The notes beneath the pieces were generated by a model. That model searched no databases, was not told the origin of the DNA, and saw only the letters and a program-made list of their open reading frames with translations. From contig NZ_JACHJJ010000012.1 of the NCBI RefSeq assembly GCF_014203605.1, forward strand, positions 62,001-126,000: 64,000 bases of DNA. The letters are read 5' to 3'. Below are positions 26,825 to 36,101 of the stretch, piece by piece; within the stretch, counting starts at the first letter, position 1; the number at the start of each line of letters is the position of its first letter. The position numbers were made by a program, and so were the translations under genes. Origin of the DNA: Thiemannella venezuelensis (GTDB lineage: Bacteria; Actinomycetota; Actinomycetes; Streptosporangiales; Streptosporangiaceae).

Positions 26825-28285
26825 GTGAGACATGCATCCAGCGCGAAGGCGATCACCGCCGCCCTCACCGGCGCGGCCGTCGTCGCGGCCATGGCGGCCG
26901 GCGTGTCGGCAGCCTCCGCCTCCGCCGCCCCCGCACCCGGGGCCTACACCCTCGTGAACGCCGCCAGCGGCCTGTGCCTGGGCGTTCCCGGCGCCTCCAC
27001 CGCGGACGGCGTGCAGCTGACCCAGAACGCCTGCGGCGGGCCCGGGCAGACCTGGAACCTCACCGCGGCCGGCGCGGGCTTCCGGCTCATCGCCGCACAC
27101 AGCGGCAAGTGCACCGGGATCGCCGGGAACAGCACCTCGGCAGGGAAGGCCGCTCTTCAGCAGGCCTGCATGGAAAGCGCTTTCCAAACATGGGAGCCGG
27201 AACTCGTCAGCGGGTCGACCTACCGGGTGGTCAACACCGGCAGCGACAAGTGCCTCAACGTCAAGGACAGCTCGGCCGCCGCCGGAGCCCTCGTCCAGCA
27301 GAACTCCTGCGACTCGGTGACCAGCAAGAGCTGGACGCTGAAGGCCGCAGGATCCGGCCCCTCGCCCACTCCCACCGTGACCCCGACGGTCACCCCCACC
27401 ACGACGCCTCCGCCCGGGAACGCGAACGGCCTCGTCGGCTGGGCCGCCCAGGGCGGCGGAACCACCGGCGGCGGCAACGCGGCACCGGTCACGGTCACCA
27501 GCGCCTCGGCCCTCACCAGCGCGCTCTCCGCGAGCGGCGCGTCGGTGATCCGGGTGTCCGGCACCATCTCCTGCTCCGGGATGCTCAAGGTGACCTCCGA
27601 CAAGACCGTCATCGGCGGCTCCGGAGCCACCATCGCCGGCTGCGGGCTCAACATCACCCAGGCGTCCAACGTCATCGTCCGCAACCTGACCTTCCGCGGC
27701 TGGAACGACGACGGCATCCAGGTCCAGTACTCCACCCGGGTGTGGCTCGACCACAACTCCTTCAGCGACGGCTACGACGGCGCGCTCGACGTCAAGCGCG
27801 CCAGCGACTACGTCACCGTCTCGTGGAACAGGTTCTCCGACCACGACAAGACGATGCTGCTCGGCCACAGCGACGGCAACGGCGGCGAGGACCGCGGGAA
27901 GCTGCGCGTGACCTACCACCACAACTGGTTCGACGGCACCAACCAGCGCCACCCGCGGGTGCGGTTCGGCAACCCGGTCCACGTCTACAACAACTACTAC
28001 GCCAACGTCGGCAGCGGAGGCGGGTACGGCGTGGCCTCCACCGAGGAGGCCGGCGTCCTGGTCGAGGGCAACTACTTCGAGAACACCGCCGACCCCTTCC
28101 ACCGCGGTGAGGGCTCCTCCGACCCCGGCGGCCTGGTCGCCCGCAACAACCACTTCGTGAACTCGGGAGCGGGGGACGCCGGCGGCAGCGTGGCCTCCGT
28201 CCCCTACTCCTACACGCTCGACCCCGCCTCCAGCGTCAAGTCGATCGTGAGCGCCGGAGCCGGAGCCGGCCGGATCTCCCTCTGA
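26825..28285 (+). CDS. Secreted pectate lyase (PL1) with ricin-B/CBM13 module
   Basis: 486 residues from GTG 26825; AAGGAG lies 7 nt upstream. Signal peptide to about 38 (ASASAAPAP). Residues 42-175 form a ricin-B/CBM13 lectin module with repeated LCLG/KCTG/KCLNV and QTWN-type blocks. A Thr/Pro linker (PTPTVTPTVTP) leads to a PL1 right-handed beta-helix: VWLDHNSF, DGALDVKRASDYVTVSW, YHHNWFDGTNQRHPRVRFG with the catalytic Arg in RHPRVR. It cleaves polygalacturonate by beta-elimination outside the cell. A palindrome in its promoter and another within its coding region suggest tight sugar-dependent repression. Confidence 0.93.
   Translation: MRHASSAKAITAALTGAAVVAAMAAGVSAASASAAPAPGAYTLVNAASGLCLGVPGASTADGVQLTQNACGGPGQTWNLTAAGAGFRLIAAHSGKCTGIAGNSTSAGKAALQQACMESAFQTWEPELVSGSTYRVVNTGSDKCLNVKDSSAAAGALVQQNSCDSVTSKSWTLKAAGSGPSPTPTVTPTVTPTTTPPPGNANGLVGWAAQGGGTTGGGNAAPVTVTSASALTSALSASGASVIRVSGTISCSGMLKVTSDKTVIGGSGATIAGCGLNITQASNVIVRNLTFRGWNDDGIQVQYSTRVWLDHNSFSDGYDGALDVKRASDYVTVSWNRFSDHDKTMLLGHSDGNGGEDRGKLRVTYHHNWFDGTNQRHPRVRFGNPVHVYNNYYANVGSGGGYGVASTEEAGVLVEGNYFENTADPFHRGEGSSDPGGLVARNNHFVNSGAGDAGGSVASVPYSYTLDPASSVKSIVSAGAGAGRISL
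27171..27186. promoter_or_regulatory. Intragenic perfect 16-bp palindrome in the pectate lyase gene
   Basis: TGGAAAGCGCTTTCCA at 27171-27186 is perfect and matches the promoter-spacer operator (GGAAAACGCTTTCC) at 13 of 14 core positions. It sits about 480 bp downstream, inside the CBM13 coding part, and could act as an auxiliary operator. Confidence 0.7.
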
Positions 28286-28440
28286 CGCAGACCCGTGTGC
28301 TGAGGCGCCGGGCGGCGGCCGGTCGCCCTCGGCCACCGGGCACCGAGCCCTCCGCACGAGCAGGGCCGGCGGCTCTCATCGGTGACGGCGCGTCTGAACT
28401 CCGCCCGGCACCTCAGCACGCCAGGTGATCGGATCCACCG

Positions 28441-28470
28441 GTGGCCGGGCTTCCCGTGAAGCCCGGCCAC
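28441..28470. terminator. Bidirectional 13-bp hairpin between pectate lyase and holA
   Basis: GTGGCCGGGCTTC (28441-28453) pairs perfectly with 28458-28470 around CCGT. It lies between two convergent genes. Nothing else is recognised in 28286-28575. Confidence 0.75.
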
Positions 28471-28575
28471 GCCGCCTGCCATCGCTCGGCGCCGCCTCCC
28501 CGCCCCGTCCTGCAACCGCCCGGCCGGCGCGCGCAGGCGGGAGCCCGCACGCAGCGAGGCCCGGGCGAACGCCGC

Positions 28576-29559
28576 TCAGCGACCGGTACGGCTCGCCACG
28601 ATGGTCTGGATCGTGCGCTCCAGCGCGTAGGCCGGGTCGGCACCGCCGCCCTTGACCTGCTCGTCGGCGGCGGCGACCGCCTGCAGCGCGCGGGCGATGC
28701 CGTCGGGACCCCAGCCGTTCAGCTGGTTCTGGACCCGGGTGACCTGCCAGGGCGGCATGCCGAGGTGACTGGCGAGTTGCCCGCCCCGCAGGTTGCGCGG
28801 GGCCCCGCCCACCTTGGCCAGCGAGCGCAGGCTCCTGGCGAGCGCGCTCACCAGCAGGACCGGGGCCGTCCCCGTCGCCAGCGCCCAGCGGAGCTGTTCC
28901 AGCGCGTCACCCAGCCGGCCCTCGACGGCCGAGTCCGCCACGGTGAACCCGCTGACCTCGGCCCGGCCCCGGTGGTAGCGGGCGACCGCCGCCTCGTCGA
29001 TGACCTTGCCCGGGGTGTCGAAGGCGAGCTGGCTGCAGGCGGCGGCGAGTTCTCGCAGGTCGCTGCCGACGGCGTCGAGCAGGGCGGAGGCCGCGTCACC
29101 GCTGACGGTCCGCCCGGCCCGCTTCAGCTCGGCCTTGACGAAGGCGAGCCTCTCTGCGGGTTTGGTCGGCTTGGCGACGGCGACCACCTGCGCCCCGGCC
29201 TTCTTCACCCCGTCGACCAGCGCCTTGCCTTTCACCCCTCCGGGATGGACGAGGACCAGTGTCGTCTCCTCCGCCGGGCGGGCCGCGTAGGAGACGAACT
29301 CGGCGATGACCTCCTTGGCGAGATCGTGGGCCGAGCGCACGACCACCACCGACCGGTCGCCGAACAGCGACGGCGAGGCCAGCCGGGTCAGCTCACCCGG
29401 CTCCACCTTCCCGCCGACCAGATCGTGCGTCTCCGCCGCCGGGTCCGCCGCCCGCACCGCCGCGATCACCTCGCCCACCGCGCGGTCGGCCAGCAGCTCC
29501 TCGTCGCCGACTATCAGGGTCACGGGTGCCGGATCGCTTGCCGCCATGCCGAGCAGCAT
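28576..29559 (-). CDS. holA: DNA polymerase III delta subunit (HolA)
   Basis: 327 residues from ATG 29559, with GGGAC a few bases upstream; ATG 29547 (MAASDPAPV) is nearly as good. VTLIVGDEELLADRAV is the conserved N-terminus, FGDRSVVVVRSAHDL and LRELAAACSQLAFD are further delta blocks, and AHHLG-type GQLASHLGMPPWQV is in the C-terminal domain. Delta opens the beta clamp within the clamp loader. Delta subunits lack a working Walker A, as here. The order comEC-holA-rpsT is common in bacteria; here a small zinc-ribbon gene on the other strand lies between comEC and holA. Confidence 0.93.
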   Translation of the reverse strand: MLLGMAASDPAPVTLIVGDEELLADRAVGEVIAAVRAADPAAETHDLVGGKVEPGELTRLASPSLFGDRSVVVVRSAHDLAKEVIAEFVSYAARPAEETTLVLVHPGGVKGKALVDGVKKAGAQVVAVAKPTKPAERLAFVKAELKRAGRTVSGDAASALLDAVGSDLRELAAACSQLAFDTPGKVIDEAAVARYHRGRAEVSGFTVADSAVEGRLGDALEQLRWALATGTAPVLLVSALARSLRSLAKVGGAPRNLRGGQLASHLGMPPWQVTRVQNQLNGWGPDGIARALQAVAAADEQVKGGGADPAYALERTIQTIVASRTGR

Positions 29560-29656
29560 GCCACGTCCCGGCCTCCGACCCCCAATCGTCAAGTCGTTCG
29601 CAATCCGTGTGCAGGCGCCACGGGGCAGTCTCGGGAGCGAGCAAGGAGGTGAAGTG

Positions 29657-29809
29657 ATGAAGTCCGCCGCTTACCGCCACGCCTGCCCGCGCTGTGGCAC
29701 GGCCCTGGACGAGGGGCCCATCATGTACCGCTGCGCACACTGCAGCCGTTCGGTCTACGCCGCCGACGTGGACACCGAGTTCCGCCGCCCCGTCCCGGCC
29801 TCGGCCTGA
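29657..29809 (+). CDS. Small zinc-ribbon protein (50 aa)
   Basis: 50 residues from ATG 29657 behind an almost ideal Shine-Dalgarno (AAGGAGGTGA, 29644-29653). CPRCG (Cys10, Cys13) and CAHC (Cys26, Cys29) form a compact zinc ribbon; the rest is polar. It is transcribed divergently from holA and is convergent with comEC. The strong ribosome binding site argues that this short gene is real. Function unknown; similar tiny zinc ribbons occur in actinomycetes. Confidence 0.72.
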   Translation: MKSAAYRHACPRCGTALDEGPIMYRCAHCSRSVYAADVDTEFRRPVPASA

Positions 29810-29988
29810 CCTTCACCGCCGGGTAGAGGGATCGGGGAGGGAGCCGCTCCGGGGCGTCCGCCATCCGGCGGAGGACGGGGAGGGGCGTCCCCTGCGGATG
29901 TCCTCGGGGAACCGGTGGTGCGGGGGGCGACGGGACCTCGCCGGTCTCCCCGCCGGGACGCGGACCACGGGTCCGTCAGGGCGGGGCC

Positions 29989-32661
29989 CTACCCGCGGGT
30001 CAGGGGACGACCCCGGGTGACGACGGCCAAGCCTCCGCCGCGGGCCACCACGGCCAGGTCTCCCGACAGGTCGGTCCGGTAGGTCCGCATGCCGAGGCGG
30101 TTCAACCGGGCCAGGGTCGGCGGGGCGGGATGGCCGTAGTCGTTGCCCGCCCCGGCGCTGATGAGCGCGGCCCGGGCGCCGACGGCGGCGAAGAAGTCCG
30201 GATCGTGCCTTGCTGAACCGTGGTGCGGGACTTTGAAGACATCGGCGGGAGGGAAGCCCCGGCGGAGCAGCTCCGCCTGCGCCTCGGTCTCGATGTCGCC
30301 GCTGAGCAGCGCGCTTCCGGCCGCCCACCGCACGTGCACCACGACACTGGCGTTGTTGGCCTCCGTGCCCGCCCCTCCTCCGCTCTCCCCGGGCGGCCCG
30401 TCGGGCGGCCCGACGACCGTGAGTTCGGAGGGGCCGAACCGCCAGCACGCCCCCGGCCGCGCCTTCCATGCGGTGACCCGGCGGCGGGCGAGGTCCTCGC
30501 TCAGCCTGGCGGACCCCCGCTCCGTCCGCGTGCCGGGGCCGACCAGCACCGCCCCCACCGCCCGCCCCCGGAAGACCCCGTCCAGGCCGCCGGTGTGGTC
30601 GGCGTGCGGATGGGTGAGGACGACCAGGGGAACCTGCTCGATCCCCATGGACCGCAGGCACCGGTCCATGGGGACCGGATCGGGGCCCGTGTCCACGACC
30701 ACCGCCCGGCCCGGCCCCGCGGCGACCAGCAGCGCATCACCCTGGCCGACGTCGCATGCCACCAGGAGCCAGCCGGGAGGCGGCCAGCGGGCCGCGACCG
30801 TGCTCGTGAGGACGGTCGCGGCGAGCACCCCGGACAGCACGGCGGCGGCGATCCGGCGCGACCGGCGGTGTCGCAGTACCAGGACGGCGACCGGCGCGGA
30901 GACTGCCAGCAGGAGCAGCCCGGAAACGCCACCGGGCCAGGGGAGCACCGCCAGCGGGAGCCCGGCGGCGTGCCGGGCGACCTCGATGATCCACCCCGTG
31001 GCCAGGCCCGCAGGGCGGACCAGCAGTTGGGCGACGGGCATGAGCACCGGCGCGGCCAGCGCCGCGGCGAACCCGAGCAGGGTCGCGGGCGCGACGGCCG
31101 GACCGGCGAGGAGATTGGCGGGGACCGCCACCGGGGTGAGCTGACCGGACATGAGGACCAGGACCGGGGTGACGGCGGCCTGCGCGGCGGCGGGGACGGC
31201 GACCGCCTCGGCGATCCAGCGCGGGACCCGGCGGGACGCCCGCCCGGCCATCCGGTCGCGCCAGCGGGGGGCGAGCGTCAGGATGCCCCCGGTGGCGCAC
31301 ACCGAGAGGGCGAAGCCGTAGGACCTGGCCAGGGCGGGGTCGAACAGGATCAACCCGAGAACGGTCACCGACAGGGCGGTGACGCCGTCGCGGGAACGGC
31401 CCGTACCGAGCGCCACCGCGGCGACGGTGCCCATGAGGAGCGCTCGGAGCACACTCGGCGACGGGCGGGCGACGACCGCGAAGGCGAGCATGGCGAGCAC
31501 CGCGAGCACCGCCCTGACCGCGAGCGGCAACCCGGCCGTCCGGGCCAGTGCCACGGCGGCCCCCGCCACGATCGCAAGATTCGCACCGCTCACCGCCAGC
31601 AGGTGGCTGAGCCCGGCCTCTCTGAAGTCGGAGGTGACCTGCGCGTCCATTCGGGAGACGTCGCCGACGACCAGCCCGGGCAGCAGGCCGCGCTGGGCCG
31701 GGGGCAGCACGTCGGCCGCCTCCCGCAGCCCCGCCCTGAGCGCACCGGCCGCGCGCTGCACCCACGATGGCCCGTCCAGGACCCGCGGGGAGCCCCGGAC
31801 GAGGACCACCGCCGCGAGCAGGTCGCCGGAGTCGGCCGGGCCGAACCGCCCCCGCAGCCCGATCCGCTGGCTGGGCAGCAGCGACCGCCACTCTCCGCCC
31901 GAGACCAGCAGCACCACCGGCGCCCGCACCCGCACCCTGCCGGTCGCCGTCTCGACCGCCTCGACCCGTGCCGGCACCACGAAGCCCTCCCGGCCGGGCA
32001 CCGCCCCGCGCCGCCCGCTCCCCCCGCGGGACGCCCCTCCCCGTCCGATCTCCCGGGGGTCGTCCGTCAGCACCGCCTCCACCGTCGCCGAGGCCCGCCG
32101 TTCCACGAGCGCGGCCACGGGCCCGGTGCCGGTGGCGTGCACCCGGAAGGCCACGGTCCCGGCCACCGCCGCCACACACCCGAGCACCGCGATCACCACG
32201 TTTCCCCAGGGATGGCGAGGGCCCGCCGGACCCCCCGCCGCGCCGCGGCACGGGTCTCGCCTCTGCCGCGCCGCGCCGTACCGGTGAAGGGAGGGCGGCG
32301 CCGGCGCCGGGGAGCAGGCCGGCCGTACCGGCGCGGCCGCGGCGCGTGGCACCGCCGGGGGACGTCTCCGCAGGCCGGGAAGATGGACCCGCAGCGCGAC
32401 GATGAGCGCGGAACCTGCCGCGGCGACGCTCACCAGGGCACCGGCCGGTGCCGGGTGGCCCAGGAGGACCAGGGCGGTCGCCCACGAGGCGAGCGCGGGC
32501 AGGACGAGCCCGAGCATGTGCACCGGGAGTCCCGGGAAGGCGGCCCCACCGGAAGGAACGGTGCCACCGGAAGGAAAGGGATCAGGAGGAGAAGCACGGC
32601 CGGGGCGCGAAGCGGGGGGTCCCGCCGGGCTCGGATCTGCCGGGAAGGCGGGACCGGTCAC
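29989..32661 (-). CDS. comEC: ComEC/Rec2 DNA-uptake channel with metallo-beta-lactamase domain
   Basis: About 890 residues if GTG 32661 is used (GGAG 10 nt upstream); the N-terminus is uncertain and could start at GTG 32676 or at an internal ATG before LGLVLPALASW. Many TM helices form the competence domain, with LLPGLVVGD and FREAGLSHLLAVSGANLAIVAG as its hallmark. The C-terminal beta-lactamase fold has LTHPHADHTGG and FKVPHHGSARHDPDFF, the metal ligands expected of a nuclease-like domain. It should move single-stranded DNA across the membrane. The ComEA gene precedes it with about 65 bp between. Confidence 0.9.
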   Translation of the reverse strand: MTGPAFPADPSPAGPPASRPGRASPPDPFPSGGTVPSGGAAFPGLPVHMLGLVLPALASWATALVLLGHPAPAGALVSVAAAGSALIVALRVHLPGLRRRPPAVPRAAAAPVRPACSPAPAPPSLHRYGAARQRRDPCRGAAGGPAGPRHPWGNVVIAVLGCVAAVAGTVAFRVHATGTGPVAALVERRASATVEAVLTDDPREIGRGGASRGGSGRRGAVPGREGFVVPARVEAVETATGRVRVRAPVVLLVSGGEWRSLLPSQRIGLRGRFGPADSGDLLAAVVLVRGSPRVLDGPSWVQRAAGALRAGLREAADVLPPAQRGLLPGLVVGDVSRMDAQVTSDFREAGLSHLLAVSGANLAIVAGAAVALARTAGLPLAVRAVLAVLAMLAFAVVARPSPSVLRALLMGTVAAVALGTGRSRDGVTALSVTVLGLILFDPALARSYGFALSVCATGGILTLAPRWRDRMAGRASRRVPRWIAEAVAVPAAAQAAVTPVLVLMSGQLTPVAVPANLLAGPAVAPATLLGFAAALAAPVLMPVAQLLVRPAGLATGWIIEVARHAAGLPLAVLPWPGGVSGLLLLAVSAPVAVLVLRHRRSRRIAAAVLSGVLAATVLTSTVAARWPPPGWLLVACDVGQGDALLVAAGPGRAVVVDTGPDPVPMDRCLRSMGIEQVPLVVLTHPHADHTGGLDGVFRGRAVGAVLVGPGTRTERGSARLSEDLARRRVTAWKARPGACWRFGPSELTVVGPPDGPPGESGGGAGTEANNASVVVHVRWAAGSALLSGDIETEAQAELLRRGFPPADVFKVPHHGSARHDPDFFAAVGARAALISAGAGNDYGHPAPPTLARLNRLGMRTYRTDLSGDLAVVARGGGLAVVTRGRPLTRG

Positions 32662-32725
32662 CTGGCCGCGCTCCACGCGGGGAGGGCCGCGCGGGTTCTC
32701 ACGGAGGATGCGATGACGACCCGCT

Positions 32726-33550
32726 TCATACGCGCACCCTGTCCTTGATATCGGCGTACTTTCTCTCGCCGATGCCGCTGACCTCGCGCAGTTGCCCGAC
32801 GCTCTGGAACCCGCCGCGGCCGTCGCGGTATTCGACGATGCGGCGGGCGAGCACCTCTCCCACTCCGGGCAACTGCTCGAACTGCTCCGCAGTGGCGACG
32901 TTGAGGTCGAGGACCGCCGTCGCGGGGTCGACGGGAACGGGCGCCGCCGGCACCCCCTGAGCAGCGGGCGTTCCCTGGGCGGAGGGGCCGACGACGATCT
33001 GCTCGCCGTCGACGAGTCTGCGCGCGAGGTTGAGGAAGCCCGCCGAGGCCTCCCCGCGGACGCCCCCGGCGGCCCGGACCGCGTCGGCCACCCGGGACCC
33101 GCCGGGCAGGACCACCACACCGGGGCGGCGGACCTTTCCGGTGACGTGGACGGTGACCTCGGCGGCCGGGGAAGGCCGCGGCCGGGAGGGCGCGGCCGCT
33201 CCGGTGAGGGACGGTCCGGAGACCGGAGCGGGCGGAGCCAGGGGCTCGGGCTCCGGCTGCGCCCGCCAGGCGTACAGCCCTCCCGCGACGACCGCGACCA
33301 GCGCGGCGACGATCAGGAGCCGTGTCCCCGACCGGCCGGGGTCGAGCGCGGGACCCGCTCTGTCGACGGCCGCCCGGAGGGCTTCGAAGGAGGGCGGGAC
33401 CGCGATCGGAGGCATACGATCGCCCGTGTCCCGGCGGCCGGGGAATCCCTCCGAGCCGGTCGGCCGGGCCTGGGAGGCGCCGGGCACGGTCAGCTCCCGT
33501 AGCCGCGACTCGGCCCGGAACCGCTCGGTGGCCTGGTCTGTGGTCCGCAC
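32726..33550 (-). CDS. comEA: ComEA DNA-binding competence protein
   Basis: 274 residues from ATG 33550. About 75 cytoplasmic residues are followed by a TM helix (LLIVAALVAVVAGGLYAW), a Pro-rich stretch, an SLBB domain (VTVHVTGKVRRPGVVVLPGGSRVADAV) and a C-terminal pair of helix-hairpin-helix motifs (LNVATAEQFEQLPGVGEVLARRI, QLREVSGIGERKYADI). It binds incoming double-stranded DNA at the outer face of the membrane and hands it to ComEC. No other competence genes are in the window, so natural uptake is not shown. Confidence 0.93.
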   Translation of the reverse strand: MRTTDQATERFRAESRLRELTVPGASQARPTGSEGFPGRRDTGDRMPPIAVPPSFEALRAAVDRAGPALDPGRSGTRLLIVAALVAVVAGGLYAWRAQPEPEPLAPPAPVSGPSLTGAAAPSRPRPSPAAEVTVHVTGKVRRPGVVVLPGGSRVADAVRAAGGVRGEASAGFLNLARRLVDGEQIVVGPSAQGTPAAQGVPAAPVPVDPATAVLDLNVATAEQFEQLPGVGEVLARRIVEYRDGRGGFQSVGQLREVSGIGERKYADIKDRVRV

Positions 33551-33601
33551 GCGAGAACGTTATGGCCGCGCCGCCGACCGCCTCCCGGCTGAATTCGATT
33601 C

Positions 33602-33725
33602 TGTGGACGACCGCCCGGGCACGGGTCCCGGTTGTGGACGACCGCCCGGGCACGGGTCCCGGTTGTGGACGACCGCCCGGGCACGGGTCCCGGTTGTGGA
33701 CGACCGCCCCGGCACGAATCCCGAC
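33602..33725. repeat. 31-bp minisatellite upstream of comEA
   Basis: Three exact 31-bp units (33602-33632, 33633-33663, 33664-33694) and a diverged fourth (33695-33725). The unit begins TGTGGACGACCGCCCGGGCA. Because 31 is not a multiple of 3, it does not encode a peptide repeat. It fills most of the 300-bp gap between comEA and the DegV gene; I see no gene in the gap. Confidence 0.9.
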
Positions 33726-33853
33726 CGCGCGCGGCCGCCCGGGAACAGGTCACGGCCGCAAGACGACGGTTCCGGGCTCACCGGCCGGGATCGGGCCGTG
33801 GCCCGGGACCGTTTCCGGTCCGCGGCGGGCGGGAGAAGACCCTGGAGGATCCG

Positions 33854-34705
33854 TCACGAGGGGACGGGGGAGACCGTCACGCCGAGCATGCCGGGGCCGA
33901 CGTGGGCGCCGATGACCGCGCCGGTCTCGATCACCCTGAGCGCGGCGAGCCCCGGAAGGCGCTGGGAGAGGCGCTCGGCCAGGGTCTCCGCCCGGGCTCG
34001 GGCGGAGATGTGCTGGACCGCCACGTCGACCGGGCCGGGGCCCGCCGCCTGGACCGCGAGATCCTCCAGGCGGGCGATGGCCCGGCTCGCGGTACGGACC
34101 TTCTCCAGAGGGGAGATCGTGCCCTCGGTGATGTGGAGCAGCGGTTTGATCATCAGCGCGGACCCGAGCAGGGTCGCCGCGGCGCCGATGCGGCCTCCCC
34201 TGCGCAGGTACTCCAGGGTGTCCACGTAGAAGAAGCTCCGGAGGGAGTCCTTCCGGCGCCGGGCGGCGTCGGCCACGGCGGCGAGCGTCCCGCCTCCGGC
34301 GGCCGCCTCGGCCGCGGCCAGGACGGGGAAGCCGAGGCCCATGGCGATGGATCTGCTGTCGATGACCTCCACCGGGATCGGCGCGTCCAGGGCCCCGGTC
34401 CGGGCCGCCTCGACCGTGCCCGACATCTCTCCGGACAGGTGGAGGGAGACCACCCCGGTCGCGCCTCCGGCCGCCGCCTCGTCGTAGGCGTCCGTGAAAC
34501 GCCGGGGCGCCGGCCTGGAGGTGCTGACCGGGGCCCACTCCCTGAGCGCCTCGCCCATCTCCGCGCCGCCGATCTGCGCCACGTCGTCGAAGGGCCTGCC
34601 GCCGACGACCACCTGGAGCGGCACCACGGTGATGCCCAGGCGGGAGACCTCCTCCTGCGGCAGGTACGCGGTGGAGTCCGTGACGACGGCGACCGATGGC
34701 GGCAT
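33854..34705 (-). CDS. DegV family fatty-acid-binding protein
   Basis: 283 residues. VAVVTDSTAYLPQEE is the conserved start, and SLHLSGEMSGTVEAA and DSRSIAMGLGFPVL are the fatty-acid-binding blocks (FakB-like). GRIGAAATLLGSALMIKPLL follows in the second domain. In Firmicutes such proteins present fatty acids to the FakA kinase; whether a FakA partner exists here is unknown because none lies nearby. Next to comEA across the 31-bp repeat array, on the same strand. Confidence 0.9.
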   Translation of the reverse strand: MPPSVAVVTDSTAYLPQEEVSRLGITVVPLQVVVGGRPFDDVAQIGGAEMGEALREWAPVSTSRPAPRRFTDAYDEAAAGGATGVVSLHLSGEMSGTVEAARTGALDAPIPVEVIDSRSIAMGLGFPVLAAAEAAAGGGTLAAVADAARRRKDSLRSFFYVDTLEYLRRGGRIGAAATLLGSALMIKPLLHITEGTISPLEKVRTASRAIARLEDLAVQAAGPGPVDVAVQHISARARAETLAERLSQRLPGLAALRVIETGAVIGAHVGPGMLGVTVSPVPS

Positions 34706-34892
34706 GACCAGAGATTACCCGGGGGCGATCACGTGACCGGGAGCGGCGCCGTCACCGGGCCGCGCCCGGGCGGCACCGGACCGGGCGGCACAAGGAAGAC
34801 ATCCGTCCGGCGGCGGCCGCCCGCTGCGGGTCCGCCCGGCGGAGGCCCGCCCTCTCCCGCCGGACGAAGGCGCCGCCGGGATCCCGTGAGGG

Positions 34893-36101
34893 TCACTGGA
34901 CGGGGGTGCCGCCGCGCCAGACCCGGCGGGGTTTGAGGCCGAAGGCCCAGGCGAAGGCGCCTTCGTGGTCGGCGTCCCACTGGACGATGTCGGCCAGGCG
35001 CCCGGGGGCGAGCACGCCCCGGTCGGGAGCCCCGAGAACGGTGGCCCCGCCGAGGGTCGCCGCGCGCAGGGCGTCTCCGACGCTCATGCCGAAGGCCGCG
35101 ACGGCGAGGCTGACGACCAGGGACATCGAGGTGATACCGCAGTGGCCGGGGTTGTGGTCGCTGCCCAGGGCCACCGTGACGCCCTGGGCGAGCATCCGGC
35201 GGACCGGCGGCAGGCTGCCGTTCTGCAGCGCGGTTCCGGGGCAGACCACGGCGGGCACGCCGTAGCGGGACAGGATCGCGATGTCCTCGTCGGAGGTGTG
35301 GTGGAGCAGGTCCGCCGAGGCGCAGCCGAGCTCGGCGGCGAGCTGCACGGCGCCGCGCCGGCTGTAGGCGCCGGCGTGCAGGCGGGGAAGCAGCCCGACG
35401 TTGCGGCCGGAGGCCAGGACCCAGCGGGCCTCCTCGGTGCTGAAGTGCCCCTCGTCGCAGTAGACGTCCACGCTGTCGGCGCCGGCCGCGGCGGCGTCGG
35501 CGCACCAGGCGCCCACCGCCTCGACGTAGTCGCGCTGGCGCCCGAAGTACTCCGGCGGGACGACGTGCGCGGCGAGGAACGTGACGTGCACGCGCGGCAT
35601 CATCGGCTCTTTCTCCAGCTCGCGCAGGAGACGCACGTCGGCCAGCTCGCCGTCGCGGGTGAGGTGGTAGCCGGTCTTGGCCTCCACCGTGGTGGTGCCG
35701 CCGAGCAGCCAGTCGCGCAGGCGCTCGCGGACCCCGTTGCACAGGGTCCACGGATCGGTCCCCCGGGTCACCGTGACGGTGGAGCCGATGCCGCCGCCGG
35801 CCGCGGTGATCGCGGACGGGGTCGACCCGCCCGAGCGCATGGCCATCTCGGCGTAGCGGTTGCCCGCGTAGACGGGGTGGGTGTGCGCGTCGATCAGGCC
35901 CGGTGTGACCAGGGCCCCGCCCAGGTTCTCGACGTGGTCCACGTCGACGATGTCGTCCACCACTCCGGGCACGCTCTGCGGCAGGTCCGCGGCCCGGCCG
36001 ACCCAGGCGATGCGGTCGTTGTGCACGAGGATCGCAGCGTTGCTGCACACGTCGTTTCCGGTCCAGAGCCGGCCGATGTTGGTCAGAAGGCGGACCGTCA
36101 T
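34893..36101 (-). CDS. hutI: Imidazolonepropionase
   Basis: 402 residues from ATG 36101, with AAGGCGG upstream; an upstream in-frame start at 36158 is unlikely. GLIDAHTHPVYAG holds the HxH metal ligands, later LHAGAYS and GSDHNPGHCG give the remaining ligands of this amidohydrolase. It converts 4-imidazolone-5-propionate to N-formimino-L-glutamate in histidine breakdown. Other hut genes are not in the window, though they may lie elsewhere. The 186 bp to the DegV gene contain only GC-rich sequence with imperfect inverted repeats. Confidence 0.93.
   Translation of the reverse strand: MTVRLLTNIGRLWTGNDVCSNAAILVHNDRIAWVGRAADLPQSVPGVVDDIVDVDHVENLGGALVTPGLIDAHTHPVYAGNRYAEMAMRSGGSTPSAITAAGGGIGSTVTVTRGTDPWTLCNGVRERLRDWLLGGTTTVEAKTGYHLTRDGELADVRLLRELEKEPMMPRVHVTFLAAHVVPPEYFGRQRDYVEAVGAWCADAAAAGADSVDVYCDEGHFSTEEARWVLASGRNVGLLPRLHAGAYSRRGAVQLAAELGCASADLLHHTSDEDIAILSRYGVPAVVCPGTALQNGSLPPVRRMLAQGVTVALGSDHNPGHCGITSMSLVVSLAVAAFGMSVGDALRAATLGGATVLGAPDRGVLAPGRLADIVQWDADHEGAFAWAFGLKPRRVWRGGTPVQ

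Noticed and set aside
33602-33725. Possible CRISPR array
   Set aside because: The 31-bp units are head-to-tail without spacers and no cas gene is present.
33560-33781. Short minus-strand frame through the 31-bp repeats
   Set aside because: The repeat length is not a multiple of three, so the frame does not encode a repeated peptide; it is open only because stops are rare in this DNA.
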